A stretch of DNA of 64,000 bases from Bifidobacterium saguini DSM 23967 (lineage in GTDB: Bacteria; Actinomycetota; Actinomycetes; Actinomycetales; Bifidobacteriaceae), in the NCBI RefSeq assembly GCF_000741715.1, contig NZ_JGZN01000013.1:124001-188000 (forward strand), written 5' to 3'. How positions within the stretch are numbered: the first letter of the stretch is position 1; each line of letters opens with the position of its first letter. The notes below the pieces were generated by a model. It had not been told where the DNA came from and ran no database searches. It was given only the letters and a program-made list of their open reading frames with translations. Positions 9,438 to 19,400 of the stretch are shown piece by piece. A program made the translations under genes and the position numbers.

Positions 9438-9558
9438 TTTCGGATGCTGTTGAGATAAAGCCGAGCTTAACGGTAGTTCCACATCTCAGCAGCATGTGAT
9501 TGCATTTGGTTTCATATCTATGAGGCGTCGTACCAGCGGCGCCTCATTCCATGTGTGA

Positions 9559-9574
9559 TGTTTCACGTGAAACA
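9559..9574. promoter_or_regulatory. parS: parS centromere site 2
   Basis: Perfect TGTTTCACGTGAAACA just upstream of rsmG. It covers an upstream in-frame ATG region of rsmG (from 9555), which argues that translation starts later, at 9591. Confidence 0.97.
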
Positions 9575-9590
9575 CAAGAGGGGAGTGACC

Positions 9591-10256
9591 ATGACAGACG
9601 CTTTGGAAGGATCTCCGGTTCTGTCCGAGATTCTTAGGGATACGCTGCCTCAACTCGAATTGTTCCATAAGAAACTCGAGAGCGAAGGCGAACCTCGGGG
9701 TCTTATCGGTCCGCGTGACGTGGATATCATCTGGGAACGTCATATTCTGAATTCAGCAGCCATCGTGCCGTATGTACAGCAGTCGACCGCTGGTGCTCGA
9801 TTTAAAACGGTGGCCGATGTTGGCAGTGGCGGTGGTTTCCCGGGATTGGTTGCTGCGGCTTGCCTTCCGGATCATCAATTTACGTTGATTGAGCCAATGG
9901 AACGTCGTATCGACTGGCTGACCGAGTGTGTGGACCTGATGGGTCTGAATAACGTGACGTTGGTTCGCGGTCGTTCTGATGAAGTCATCGCTCAGGTGCG
10001 TAAGCATAAGATTCATCCATTTGCCGTGGTCACCTGTCGAGCTGTTGCCCCCATGACTAAATTGTCGGGGTGGACGTTGCCGTTGCTTAAGCCGTCTGGT
10101 CAACTCATTGCTCTGAAGGGTCGTTCCGCACAGGTAGAGCTCGATAAGGCAAAGGATCAGATAGGGCGTTTCGGTGGACGTAATGCGCGAGTAGTGGAGG
10201 CCCCCGTGGGTCCGGATCTGGAACCGACGCATGTGGTCATTGTTGATAAGCGGTGA
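9591..10256 (+). CDS. rsmG: 16S rRNA (guanine527-N7)-methyltransferase
   Basis: Methylates G527 of 16S rRNA (also called GidB). The 221-residue protein carries the SAM-binding motif [10 protein letters not shown] at residues 77-86 and the later conserved [15 protein letters not shown] 9591 is preceded by GAGGGGAGTG. A longer frame from 9555 would begin inside parS and is not preferred. It lies between khpB and parA in the conserved order. Confidence 0.95.
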   Translation: MTDALEGSPVLSEILRDTLPQLELFHKKLESEGEPRGLIGPRDVDIIWERHILNSAAIVPYVQQSTAGARFKTVADVGSGGGFPGLVAAACLPDHQFTLIEPMERRIDWLTECVDLMGLNNVTLVRGRSDEVIAQVRKHKIHPFAVVTCRAVAPMTKLSGWTLPLLKPSGQLIALKGRSAQVELDKAKDQIGRFGGRNARVVEAPVGPDLEPTHVVIVDKR

Positions 10257-10517
10257 TGAGCGTGGCTGTATTCACTATCCACTTATCCACATTTTGCACA
10301 TGCCACTTAAGTTATCCACATTGGTAGTGCAAAAACGTGGATAAGCTCGAAATCGTTCAAAAATCAAGGATTTTTGGCAAGGAAAAACGTAAAAGACAGC
10401 GGTGAAGACACCTACTTATCCACAGTTATCCACATTGTGTTCTGAAAAAGTGGATAACCTCGCACCCTGTCCATGCGAATAGGAAGACTTGAAACTATAT
10501 CAGTGCAAGGAGAAGCG
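10257..10517. other. Third DnaA-box cluster, rsmG-parA intergenic
   Basis: A 261-nt gap holding four exact TTATCCACA boxes at 10283-10291, 10312-10320, 10416-10424 and 10426-10434. Two close variants lie at 10336-10344 (CGTGGATAA) and 10449-10457 (AGTGGATAA). An 8-bp perfect hairpin CAAAAATC-AAG-GATTTTTG occupies 10358-10376 in the AT-rich middle. The region also contains the parA leader; AAGGAGAAG precedes ATG 10518. Exact-box density is at least that of the canonical origin region. Confidence 0.85.
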
Positions 10518-11486
10518 ATGGCCACGAAGGATCATCAAGAGGAAGTGATTGAGTCTGCTTCCGAAACCCTTCATCGTATTTTTGGTGGGGATAATTCTGG
10601 GTTGGGTAGCCAGATGGCCGATGAAAATTCACGGTACGAGGCTCTGCAGCAGGCTGTATTTACGAAGCCGAAGCGTACTCGACTGATTGCCGTCGCCAAT
10701 CAGAAGGGTGGTGTAGGTAAGACTACTTCCACCGTGAATCTTGCTGCTGCAATGGCACAGTTTGGCGCTCAGGTTCTGGTCATCGACATGGATCCTCAGG
10801 GCAATGCCTCCACGGCACTGGGTGTTCCTCATGCTTCTGGTGATCCTTCTACATACGATGTGCTCGAAGGCCGTTCTTCTATTGAAGATGTCATCAGCGT
10901 TTGCCCTGATTTCCCGACGCTTGATGTGGTGCCGGCATCCATCGATTTGAGTGGTGCCGAACTTGAGGTTGCGGATTTGCCGAATCGTAATATCTTGTTG
11001 AAGGAAGCGCTTGAGCAGTATCTGCGCCAGTCTGACAAGCATTATGATTACGTCTTCATTGACTGCCCGCCGAGCCTTGGTCTGTTGGTAATTAATGCCA
11101 TGTGCGCGGTGACGGAGATGTTGATTCCGATTCAGGCTGAATACTATGCATTGGAAGGTCTGGGACAGCTGATTAACACCATCGGTCTGGTTCAGGATCA
11201 TTTCAATCCTGTGCTGCTGGTGTCTACTATGCTGGTCACGATGTTCGATCGTCGTACCCTGCTCAGTAGGGAAGTGTACAACGAGGTCAAGGGGCACTAT
11301 CCTAATATCGTGCTGGATACTACGATTCCTCGCTCGGTCAAGATTTCCGAAGCTCCGAGCTTCTCGCAATCGGTTATCTCTTATGATCCTCGCGGTTTGG
11401 GTGCTATTGCTTATGGTGAAGCCGCTCTGGAAATCGCTGGACGCTCTCAGAATGTACTCGACGCTCTTGATTCGAGGAGGAAATAA
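10518..11486 (+). CDS. parA: ParA chromosome partitioning ATPase
   Basis: Walker-type ATPase that drives segregation of ParB-bound origins. The deviant Walker A KGGVGKTT is at residues 63-70, with a Walker B-type FIDCPPSLG near residue 180. ATG 10518 follows AAGGAGAAGCG; the frame also opens at 10473 but that start lacks a ribosome-binding site. A roughly 55-residue N-terminal extension before the ATPase is common in actinobacterial ParA. The stop overlaps the parB ATG by one base. Confidence 0.96.
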   Translation: MATKDHQEEVIESASETLHRIFGGDNSGLGSQMADENSRYEALQQAVFTKPKRTRLIAVANQKGGVGKTTSTVNLAAAMAQFGAQVLVIDMDPQGNASTALGVPHASGDPSTYDVLEGRSSIEDVISVCPDFPTLDVVPASIDLSGAELEVADLPNRNILLKEALEQYLRQSDKHYDYVFIDCPPSLGLLVINAMCAVTEMLIPIQAEYYALEGLGQLINTIGLVQDHFNPVLLVSTMLVTMFDRRTLLSREVYNEVKGHYPNIVLDTTIPRSVKISEAPSFSQSVISYDPRGLGAIAYGEAALEIAGRSQNVLDALDSRRK

Positions 11487-12796
11487 TGGCATCGAAATCA
11501 CGATTGGGCAAGGGACTCGGCGCACTATTTCCTGATTTGCCAGGGGATGAGACTGTCGAGAAGAAAGTAAAGTCTCCTGAGAATGCCAAAAAGGTGGAGG
11601 AAACGAAGTCGGCAACCAAGGTGCTGGCCTCTGCTGCTACTTCAGTGGCGACTCCCGGTAAGGCATCGAACAATGTGAAGAAGAACATGGCCAAACGCGC
11701 GGCCATGCCAGCATTGGATGATATTGCTCACCCGAGTGATTTGTTCTTCGGTTCGGATTCACCTCAACCGCAGCTTCCGGTTGCCGACCTTCCGAAGGCG
11801 ACGAGCAAGGATGTTTCACGTGAAACATCGAAGGCCGCTAAGACCGCTAAATCCGGTAAGGACGAAGAGAAGGTTGAGCTAAAGCCTGTGCAGGGCGGCT
11901 ATCTTGCAGAGTTGAAGCTCAGCGACATTGGCCCGAACGTACATCAACCGCGTACCATCTTTGATGAGGATGAGCTCAACGAGCTATCTGCCTCTATCAA
12001 AGAAGTCGGTGTTTTGCAGCCGATTGTGGTGCGCAAGCGCCCGGCCGATCAGATTGCCGAAGCGAAAGCCAAGAAGGACGATCAGGAATCGTCTGCCAAT
12101 CCGTTCGCTGGCCATCTGGACAGCCCGTATGAATTGATTATGGGTGAACGCCGTTGGCGTGCGTCTCAGCTGGCTGGTTTGGAAACCATTCCCGCCATTG
12201 TCAAGACCACTGCTGACGATGACATGCTACGTGACGCGTTGCTGGAAAACTTGCATCGCGTGGCATTGAACCCTCTTGAAGAGGCGGCTGCCTACCAGCA
12301 GATGATTGATGAGTTCGGTCTGACTCAAGCGCAGCTCTCCAAGTCGGTTTCCAAGTCCCGCCCGCAGATTGCCAACATGCTGCGTTTGCTGAACCTTCCC
12401 GCGGCAGTACAGAAGAAGGTAGCTGCTGGCGTGCTGTCTTCTGGTCATGCTCGCGCTCTGCTGGGCTTGAGCGATCCTGAGGAAATGGACAAGCTGGCAT
12501 CTCGCATTATCTCCGAAGGTCTTTCTGTGCGCAGCACCGAAGAGATCGTGGCGATGAAGATTGCGTCGGGGGAGCAGCCGAAGAAGCCGAAGAAGTCCAA
12601 GACCAATCCGTGGGTTGGCTCGGCTGTGCAGCAGAGCCTGGAAAATCATTTCGATACCAAGGTGTCCATTAAGGGCACACAGAAGCACGGTCGCATCGAA
12701 ATCGTGTTCTCTTCCCCGGAAGACATGGATCGCATCCTGAAGCTCCTGGTACCGAATCAGCCAAGCAGTGGCGATTCGGAATCCAAGTGGGTGTGA
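11486..12796 (+). CDS. parB: ParB centromere-binding protein
   Basis: Binds parS, spreads as a CTP-dependent clamp and recruits SMC. The N-terminal 140 residues are a Lys/Ala-rich low-complexity extension. The ParB/Srx domain starts near 145 (LKLSDIGPNVHQPR), and the box II motif GERRWRAS begins near residue 220. A helix-turn-helix (LTQAQLSKSVSKSRPQIANM) lies near 275-295, followed by a C-terminal dimer domain. At 436 residues it is long for ParB. A parS site is embedded in the coding sequence at residues 109-114. Confidence 0.96.
   Translation: MASKSRLGKGLGALFPDLPGDETVEKKVKSPENAKKVEETKSATKVLASAATSVATPGKASNNVKKNMAKRAAMPALDDIAHPSDLFFGSDSPQPQLPVADLPKATSKDVSRETSKAAKTAKSGKDEEKVELKPVQGGYLAELKLSDIGPNVHQPRTIFDEDELNELSASIKEVGVLQPIVVRKRPADQIAEAKAKKDDQESSANPFAGHLDSPYELIMGERRWRASQLAGLETIPAIVKTTADDDMLRDALLENLHRVALNPLEEAAAYQQMIDEFGLTQAQLSKSVSKSRPQIANMLRLLNLPAAVQKKVAAGVLSSGHARALLGLSDPEEMDKLASRIISEGLSVRSTEEIVAMKIASGEQPKKPKKSKTNPWVGSAVQQSLENHFDTKVSIKGTQKHGRIEIVFSSPEDMDRILKLLVPNQPSSGDSESKWV
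11812..11827. promoter_or_regulatory. parS: parS site 3, inside parB
   Basis: Perfect TGTTTCACGTGAAACA within the low-complexity part of parB, encoding the segment around DVSRETS. Confidence 0.97.
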
Positions 12797-12867
12797 TTGG
12801 CATGCTGCGATAGACTGAACTAGTCGGCAAAGTGCTGACGTGGGTTCGATTCTATCAATCGCATAAA

Positions 12868-12896
12868 GGCTGGCTTCTATGGATAGGAAGCCAGCC
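12868..12896 (+). terminator. Hairpin after parB
   Basis: Perfect 10-bp stem GGCTGGCTTC / GAAGCCAGCC with a 9-nt loop, followed by a short T-rich stretch. It probably ends the parAB transcript. Confidence 0.7.
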
Positions 12897-12945
12897 CTAT
12901 TACTTTGCGCTAAATGCTCCGTACGGCAGGGTGAGCGACGCTGAG

Positions 12946-14367
12946 TTATAGCTCGAACAAATCATGGATGCCAATAAGCCTCACATCAGATTCGCTTGAT
13001 GTAGCATCATCAATCAATGGTTGTTCGAAGCCACCAAGCGAGAATAGGTAGTACGACCGTTGATTGATACCAGTGCGAGACGCACGATCACGTAGTAGAT
13101 TCAATACGGAACGATCTACAGGGGTATTACGGAATTTACATTCACCCGCAATGGCTGATGAGCCGGTAGCATTAATCGCCATTACATCAATTTCATCATG
13201 GCGATTCCACCATCGTCCAACCTCGCGAGCGTGGAATGGGAGTCGTCCAGCAGTGCTTTCACGCCATAGCCATGCTCGGCAAAGTTCTTCAAATGGTTTG
13301 CCAGCAAAATCATGAAGCATTGGCTTGATATGGTGTTTGTATACGCCCTCTATATCGCTTTGTTCCAATTCTGATCGGTAGGGGAAGAGGAACGTGTACC
13401 AGAATCTGAAGAAGTTGTCACTCAACTGGTAGAGTCCACGTGCACCTTTGGCTTGCTCTTTGAGTTTGGCGGTGACGGGGAACTCACGTTCCACGATGCC
13501 GAGTTCCATCAGGTTGTTGAGATAGGAAGGCACTGTTGCATTAGGCATCATTGCTTGTGTAGATATTTCGTTGAGTGATGTTGCTCCGAGGGCTATCGCT
13601 CGTATGATGCTGTTGTATTTTGAGGTTTCGCGCAATTCTTCGTGAAGAAGAAACTCAACTTCACTGTACAGGGGAGCAATGCGACGCAGGATATGCTGCT
13701 TGATGTTGACCTCGATGGATTCATCGGGGTCAAATTCTTCAAGATAGCGTGGGATGCCCCCTAATATCGCATACGCTAGAGCCTTGTCTTCATCGCTGTA
13801 TTGCGGGAAGAAACGTGTTGCATCCCAGTATGGCATGGGTAGCATTTTGAGGATGCCGGTCGCACGACCGTAGAGTGGGGACTTTTCTCCAAGCAGGTCT
13901 TTTTCGATAAAGCTCATGGCACTGCCGCAGATTACTATCATCACATTGGCATTGCGTAAGGTGTGATCCCACAGATTCTGCAATACCGATGGGAGTGAGG
14001 GGTCCGATTTGACTAGATACGGGAATTCGTCAAAGATAATGAGTTTTCGCCGACCATTGCTGGCATTTGGCAAGCGTGTTATTTCGGTTAATGCACTTTC
14101 CCAGGAAGGATATTGCTGGAGATAATCTTTTCCGGGTGCACCTGCTTCGAACATGACGCGAGAGAATGAGGCTAGTTGCTCTTCTTTCGTGGCATGTTGC
14201 GCTGCGAAGAATATTGTGTCTTTGTCCTTGGCAAAGTGAATGAGCGTTTCAGTTTTTCCGACGCGCCTACGGCCATATACAAACACGAGCTGGGCTTTAT
14301 GGGCAGCATAGCATTCTTCAAGCTGCTTCAGATCTTGTTCTCTACCAATGAATGTCATGCTGCCCAT
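12946..14367 (-). CDS. AAA ATPase with C-terminal DUF234 domain
   Basis: A 473-residue ATPase of the prokaryotic AAA/DUF234 family; function unknown. Walker A GRRRVGKT is at about residues 32-39 and Walker B KLIIFDEFPYL at 108-118. A winged-helix-like middle (SLNEISTQAMMPNATVPSYL) follows, then a DUF234 tail. The tail holds RHDEIDVMAI followed by AGECKFRN, a spacing like the D...ExK of PD-(D/E)XK nucleases; nuclease activity is inference. An ATG at 14358 is an alternative start. The gene is lone, unrelated to its origin-region neighbours, and reads toward parB. A two-dyad site lies upstream at 14428-14474, suggesting autoregulation. Together with the next gene it forms an accessory insert between parB and trxB. 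Confidence 0.85.
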   Translation of the reverse strand: MGSMTFIGREQDLKQLEECYAAHKAQLVFVYGRRRVGKTETLIHFAKDKDTIFFAAQHATKEEQLASFSRVMFEAGAPGKDYLQQYPSWESALTEITRLPNASNGRRKLIIFDEFPYLVKSDPSLPSVLQNLWDHTLRNANVMIVICGSAMSFIEKDLLGEKSPLYGRATGILKMLPMPYWDATRFFPQYSDEDKALAYAILGGIPRYLEEFDPDESIEVNIKQHILRRIAPLYSEVEFLLHEELRETSKYNSIIRAIALGATSLNEISTQAMMPNATVPSYLNNLMELGIVEREFPVTAKLKEQAKGARGLYQLSDNFFRFWYTFLFPYRSELEQSDIEGVYKHHIKPMLHDFAGKPFEELCRAWLWRESTAGRLPFHAREVGRWWNRHDEIDVMAINATGSSAIAGECKFRNTPVDRSVLNLLRDRASRTGINQRSYYLFSLGGFEQPLIDDATSSESDVRLIGIHDLFEL

Positions 14368-14427
14368 TCCATGCTGTGTGAGGTTTGTCTAACGTTGTTT
14401 TTCAAGGAAACAATTGTTAATTGGTTT

Positions 14428-14474
14428 ACGATTTATATTATCACGATAATAATTATCACGATAATATAAATCGT
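14428..14474. promoter_or_regulatory. Tandem dyads within a larger inverted repeat
   Basis: ATTATCACGATAAT occurs twice, at 14437-14450 and 14452-14465. Each copy is a dyad of form ATTATC-NN-GATAAT, and the period is 15 bp. An outer 14-bp perfect inverted repeat (ACGATTTATATTAT at 14428-14441, complement at 14461-14474) encloses them. The site lies 61 nt upstream of the ATPase gene, so it is a likely operator, though the binding protein is unknown. Confidence 0.75.
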
Positions 14475-14541
14475 AATCATATAAGGTGCAGCAATCGGTT
14501 GCGGCGATAGATGACCGTTGAATGATTCATACAAGCTGCAA

Positions 14542-14557
14542 TGTTTCACGTGAAACA
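14542..14557. promoter_or_regulatory. parS: parS centromere site 4
   Basis: Perfect TGTTTCACGTGAAACA between the divergent ATPase gene and the DUF4143 remnant, about 1.7 kb beyond the parB stop. Confidence 0.97.
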
Positions 14558-14586
14558 ATAAGCCCCCATAGGTCAACGTTATGTGA

Positions 14587-15282
14587 TTGGCGTATGGGAT
14601 GAGGTGCCTGAGTGACGTTGAGATGAAGAGCAGCATCACCAATGATCTGAACGATTGCAGTGATAATCCACGCTGCATCGTGGACTTGGTCGAGTGCGTC
14701 ATTCGCGATAGTGATGCCTTGGAGCGCGTCATCCGGTATGTTATCGGCGAGGAAGGGCATCTGATTACTGCCGCCAATATTGCCGCATACATGAAAAGCG
14801 AGCAGCGCAAAGTATCGCCTGAAACTATCGCCAATTATCTTAATGCCGCAGGCAAAGCGTTCCTTATCTACCGTGCGCCCCGCGAGGATTCCATCGGCAA
14901 ACGCACGCTGAAAATTAACGAGAAATATTACGTGGTCGATCAGGGTTTGCGCCATGCCGTTGGCCTGAGCAACGCCAATGCCATCGATCAGGTGCTGGAA
15001 GGCATCGTGTACATGGAGTTGAAGCGGCGCGGCTATGACGTGCACGTGGGCAAAGTGGGGGATAAGGAAATAGACTTCATCGCCAGACGCGGTGACACGG
15101 TTTCCTACTATCAGGTCACGTACTTGCTTGGTTCACAGCAGACGGTGGACCGTGAGTTCGGCGTGTTTGATGCCGTGCGAGACAACTGGCCGAAGTACGT
15201 GCTCAGTATGGATGAATTCCCGCAAACGCACAACGGCATACGTGGCATAAACATTATCGATTGGCTGCTCGCCAAAGAGTAA
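14587..15282 (+). pseudogene. 5'-truncated AAA/DUF4143 ATPase remnant
   Basis: The frame encodes only the C-terminal half of a DUF4143-type ATPase. A helical segment (DALERVIRYVIGEEG) leads into KVSPETIANYLNAAGKAFLIY, LKINEKYYVVDQGLRHAVG and a nuclease-like end, KVGDKEIDFIARRG. The N-terminal AAA_14 domain with its P-loop is missing. An in-frame TGA at 14584-14586 directly precedes the first usable codon (TTG 14587; ATG 14599 or 14623 are alternatives). Complete family members are about 400 residues, against 231 here. It may still be expressed as a domain fragment, but loss of function is more likely. The break lies close to parS site 4. Confidence 0.8.
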
Positions 15283-15304
15283 AACGTGATTACTGTTATG
15301 TGCG

Positions 15305-16300
15305 CTATTCGCTCAGGTACTCCTGCGCATCCAAGGCGGCACGGCAGCCCATGCCTGCGGCGCTGATGGCCTGGCGGTAGACGCGGTCCACGCAGTCGCC
15401 TGCAGCGAAGATTCCCGGGGTGCTGGTGCGCGTGCTGGCACCGTCCACAAGAATGTACCCATCCTCATCGCGATCAACCACAGAAGCGGCAAAATCGGTG
15501 GCAGGCGTGTGGCCGATAGCCACGAACACGGCAGCGGTTTCCAACTCACTGGTCTCGCCGGTAACCGTATTCTTCAGTGAAACACTGCTCACATTCACCT
15601 GTGGCTTGGGCTTAAGGCCAATGCCGGGCAGCGAAGCAGGAATAGCAGCCGGTGCAGTTTCCTTGCCATGAATTTCAGTGACCACAGTATTGGTGAGCAA
15701 ATTGAGCTTCGGATTTTCCTTTGCTCGATCCACCATGATTTGCGAGGCTCGGAACTCATCGCGGCGATGAATCAACGTCACAGAAGAGCCGAAGCGGGTC
15801 AGGAACAGGGCCTCTTCAAAAGCGGAATCGCCACCGCCAACCACTACAATCGGCTTGTTGCGGAAGAAGAAACCATCGCAAGTGGCACAGTAGGAAACAC
15901 CGTGTCCGGAAAGCTCCACTTCACCGGGAACACCCAGCTTACGGAACTTGGAACCGGTGGCGATAATCACCGCACGAGTTTCCAACACCTCGTCATCGGA
16001 CAGTTCCAAACGATACAGCGGCGCATTATCCGTGCCCACGGAAGCAATAGCAGTCACATCGTCGGCAACGAATTCAGTGCCGAAACGCTTGGCCTGCTCG
16101 CGCATGTTGTCCATCAAATCAGGGCCGAGAATACCTTCCGGGAAGCCGGGGAAATTCTCCACCTCAGTGGTGTTCACCAGCTGGCCACCCGGAGCCAAAG
16201 CGCCGGTAATCATCAGCGGATTCAATCCCGCACGGCCGAGGTAAATAGCCGCAGTGTAGCCGGCCGGACCAGAGCCGATAATAACAACGTTGTGTGCCAT
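15305..16300 (-). CDS. trxB: Thioredoxin reductase
   Basis: FAD flavoenzyme passing electrons from NADPH to thioredoxin. The FAD-binding GSGPAGY lies at residues 9-15, the redox-active CATC at about 134-137, and an NADPH-binding GGGDSAFEEA at about 155-165. The 331-residue length is a little long for the low-molecular-weight type. ATG 16300 (MAHNVVIIGSGPAGY) is chosen over 16348 because GGGGAGAG precedes it. No thioredoxin gene or sigM lies beside it, unlike the mycobacterial murJ-sigM-trxB-trxA order. Confidence 0.96.
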   Translation of the reverse strand: MAHNVVIIGSGPAGYTAAIYLGRAGLNPLMITGALAPGGQLVNTTEVENFPGFPEGILGPDLMDNMREQAKRFGTEFVADDVTAIASVGTDNAPLYRLELSDDEVLETRAVIIATGSKFRKLGVPGEVELSGHGVSYCATCDGFFFRNKPIVVVGGGDSAFEEALFLTRFGSSVTLIHRRDEFRASQIMVDRAKENPKLNLLTNTVVTEIHGKETAPAAIPASLPGIGLKPKPQVNVSSVSLKNTVTGETSELETAAVFVAIGHTPATDFAASVVDRDEDGYILVDGASTRTSTPGIFAAGDCVDRVYRQAISAAGMGCRAALDAQEYLSE

Positions 16301-16389
16301 AGTCTCTCCCCACATAAAAGTCTTCGGTATTCCTAGGTTCACCATCATACGGGTGATACGTCAGCCTTCCCGTAATTTCGGCCCAAAGC

Positions 16390-16420
16390 CACAATGCCCT
16401 CCACGAGGGAGGGCATTGTG
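16390..16420 (-). terminator. Hairpin after the murJ gene
   Basis: Perfect 13-bp stem CACAATGCCCTCC / GGAGGGCATTGTG with a 5-nt loop, placed between the murJ stop and the trxB start. It probably ends the leftward murJ operon. Confidence 0.75.
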
Positions 16421-16441
16421 TGCGTGCAATGGAAGCGCGGG

Positions 16442-19400
16442 TTAGAAGACTTCTACCTTCTGAATGTAGAGCTGGTTCTGAGGCAGGCTATCCATCGGCA
16501 CCCACAGCATCAGATCCTGAGTGGTGACCGACTTGCTGAACTTCACTTCAGTGGTACCACCTTCAGCGAAGGTGAAGGAAGCCATCTCCTCGCCCTCAGA
16601 CGGATTGCCGGTTGTGTTGGCGCGAATGTATCCCTTACCACCCGAGCTACGGATGGAGATGATCATGCGAGACACATCATGTGGCTGATCAAGATGCAGG
16701 GTGTAGCCATAACCAGACTGTCCACCAGGGTTGGAAACGAAGTTGGCGCTTGAAATGGTGTATGCCGTAGTGTTCACCACGTGCGGCTGCGGTACGGACT
16801 TGACCGACCTATCTTCCACAACCTTCTTCACAGTGGACTTCTTCTGAGCCTTAGCGTTGCTCGAAGAAGAGGAGGAAGAGTTGGACTTCTCTGAATCCTG
16901 CGTACCGGAATTGGAAGAGTCAGAAGAAGAGTTCGAACTCGAGTTCGAGGACTGAGAGGAATCCGTGGAGTTGGAATCGTCAGCAGAACCGGAATCAGAA
17001 GATTTCTGATCGCCGAACGGAACCTCGTTCATGTTCACATCCGGCCAATCGCCGGTGGAAGACTTGGTGGTATCCGTGGCATCGGCCGGGTCCACACCGC
17101 TCTTCTGGAATGCGCTCCATGCCCAGAATCCAGCGGCAACCACAACAACAAGTGCCACAATCAGAGCCACTACCTTGGTGGTAAAGCTACCAAACAGGTT
17201 CTCGTTAGGCAGATGATCGTCTTCGCCAGTCTTTTTCACAGGCGGATTCTTCGGATCATAGCTCGGCGGAATGGCCGCAACCTCAGCAATACGAGCCTGC
17301 TCTTCTTCCAACGCGCGCAATGACTCTTCACCCGGCTGAATCTCACGGCCGCCAGCGTCATAGACCGGAATACGGCTCGTAGTCTCGCCATAACCATCCG
17401 TAGAAATCGGAACGGTTGGGTGAGAGTTGCCAGCAAAGGCACCGGCAGCAGGAGCGTTGAAATCATTGAACCAATCGGCCGTATCATCGCCGGAAAGATT
17501 CTCAGCATTCCAAGCATCAGAGAACTTGAAATCGAACAGGTGACGGCCAGGTTCCTCCACTGCCGCACCATTCGGACCTGGAACAGCTGCGACAGGGCCG
17601 GCCTGAGTAATCGCCAGATCGGGCAGCTGCTTGCTGGTAATCAGCGAAGCAGGAATTTCACCAAGCTCCGCAGCAGTATCAGCCTTATTCAGCAGCATAC
17701 GAATAATGGAGGGATCGCCAGCAACATTCGGCAAAGCAATCTCAGTATCGTCGAGCTCCTGCAGCGGCTTCCAATCGCCCAGCAGTGCATCCAATTCAGC
17801 CAAGGAAGCCATTGGCAGCGTAAGCTCATCGCCGCTGAACAGCTCCAAGCCACGCTTGCAGATAACCTGGAACTCACCAGGGGTATCCTGCGGCAAAGCA
17901 GCCAAAGTAAAGGCAGGCTGCTGAGGATTACGCTTCCTGGTCAGCAAGGCATACAGCAGTGCCGCCAGCTGGCGAACGGCATGACGTTCTGCGCCATCCT
18001 CCTCCAGTGATGCGCCGGAAGTATCGGCCAGCAGCGGAGCGAAAGGTGCGCCCGTGATTTCAATGCCAGCGCTGGAAATACGAACCGTATCCGTGGTGAG
18101 CACGATGCTTGCGGTAGCGTCTCCGTGCAACATCGGGCGAATGGCTTCAGACAATTCGCCGATGATCGAGCGCATCGCATTAAAACTCAGCGGGCTGCTG
18201 GAATGCAAGCTGATGTATTCAGTCAGCGATTTGCCGCTATCCACCGGCGTGATAACCAGCATGGAATCACCCTGACGGCGATACTTCTGCACCGGCACAA
18301 AATGCTCAGGGCGGGTAGCCGTAATCGTGCCCGCGATTTCGTTAATGGTATTGAGCTGGCGGCGGTCAGTGACCAAATACAGCTGGCAGTCCTTGGCCAG
18401 AATACGGTCATTCGCCTTCCAAGCTTCAATGCCGGGTTCCTCACGCAGTGCTGACACCAGTGTGTATCGGTTAAGAATGGTATCGCCCAATTGCGGTTTC
18501 ATATGCGTGTCCGGCTCCATACGATTGTTACTAATACTGCTTGGGATTGTCTTTGACATTCTATCCGTGGGGCTAGCCTGAGAGAAGTCCTCCTCAGGGG
18601 TGATTTCTTGGCCCGTTTCACTAGGTGAAATTCCCTGAGCGCTATCGGGAGTGTCGCTTGGCTGATCATCAGCAGTAGCCGCAACCATGTTGCGACCCAA
18701 CCCCAATCGCGCCAGCATAGGGCCCGCAATAGCCTTCAATTCCTGCGTGCGCAGCAGCCACAGTACGGCCACATACACCACAGCCAGAACGATGGTAAGC
18801 ACTACGCAGATGCCCACAGCGGAAAGCCAGCCCATATGACCGCCGCCAGGATTGGCTGCCGGACCATTGGGATCAGGCCTATGGAAGATGCCGCCATCCA
18901 TATGCTTGGCCGGCTGAATATCAGCCTTGAACAAATCCACTATCGGATTCTTGAGCAAGCGAACTGCAACGCCAGCCACCACTGCGGCAGCCAGCGCCTT
19001 GCCATAGGCCACGCCTACCACCTTCAGACCAAGGTGCCCATTGAATTTCTTACGCAGCATCATCAACGTAGGCGGCAAGGCAATAATCGAACCAATCGGT
19101 GCGGAACAGGCGATGCCCACCACCCAATACTGCGGCGGCAGCAGTACCATACTGGCCACCATCAGTGCGATGACGCACGCATAGTCGATGAGATTGCACA
19201 GGAACGGATGCCAACCATCCTCAAACGCGTAGAACGTGCGCTGAATCAGCAGGAATCCAGAAACCAGCGGAATACCGAAGCTCAACGGAATCAGCGCATA
19301 TGAGATCAGCATCGTTTCGTTCATCGATACAGACGGCAGCAGCGCGCGAATAATCGGCTCTGGGAACACAATCATTGCCGCAGCGAAGAACATGATGACC

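Noticed and set aside
18612..18634. Possible parS-like palindrome TTTCACTAGGTGAAA inside murJ
   Set aside because: The centre differs from CACGTG and the arms are shorter; it is not a ParB site by consensus.
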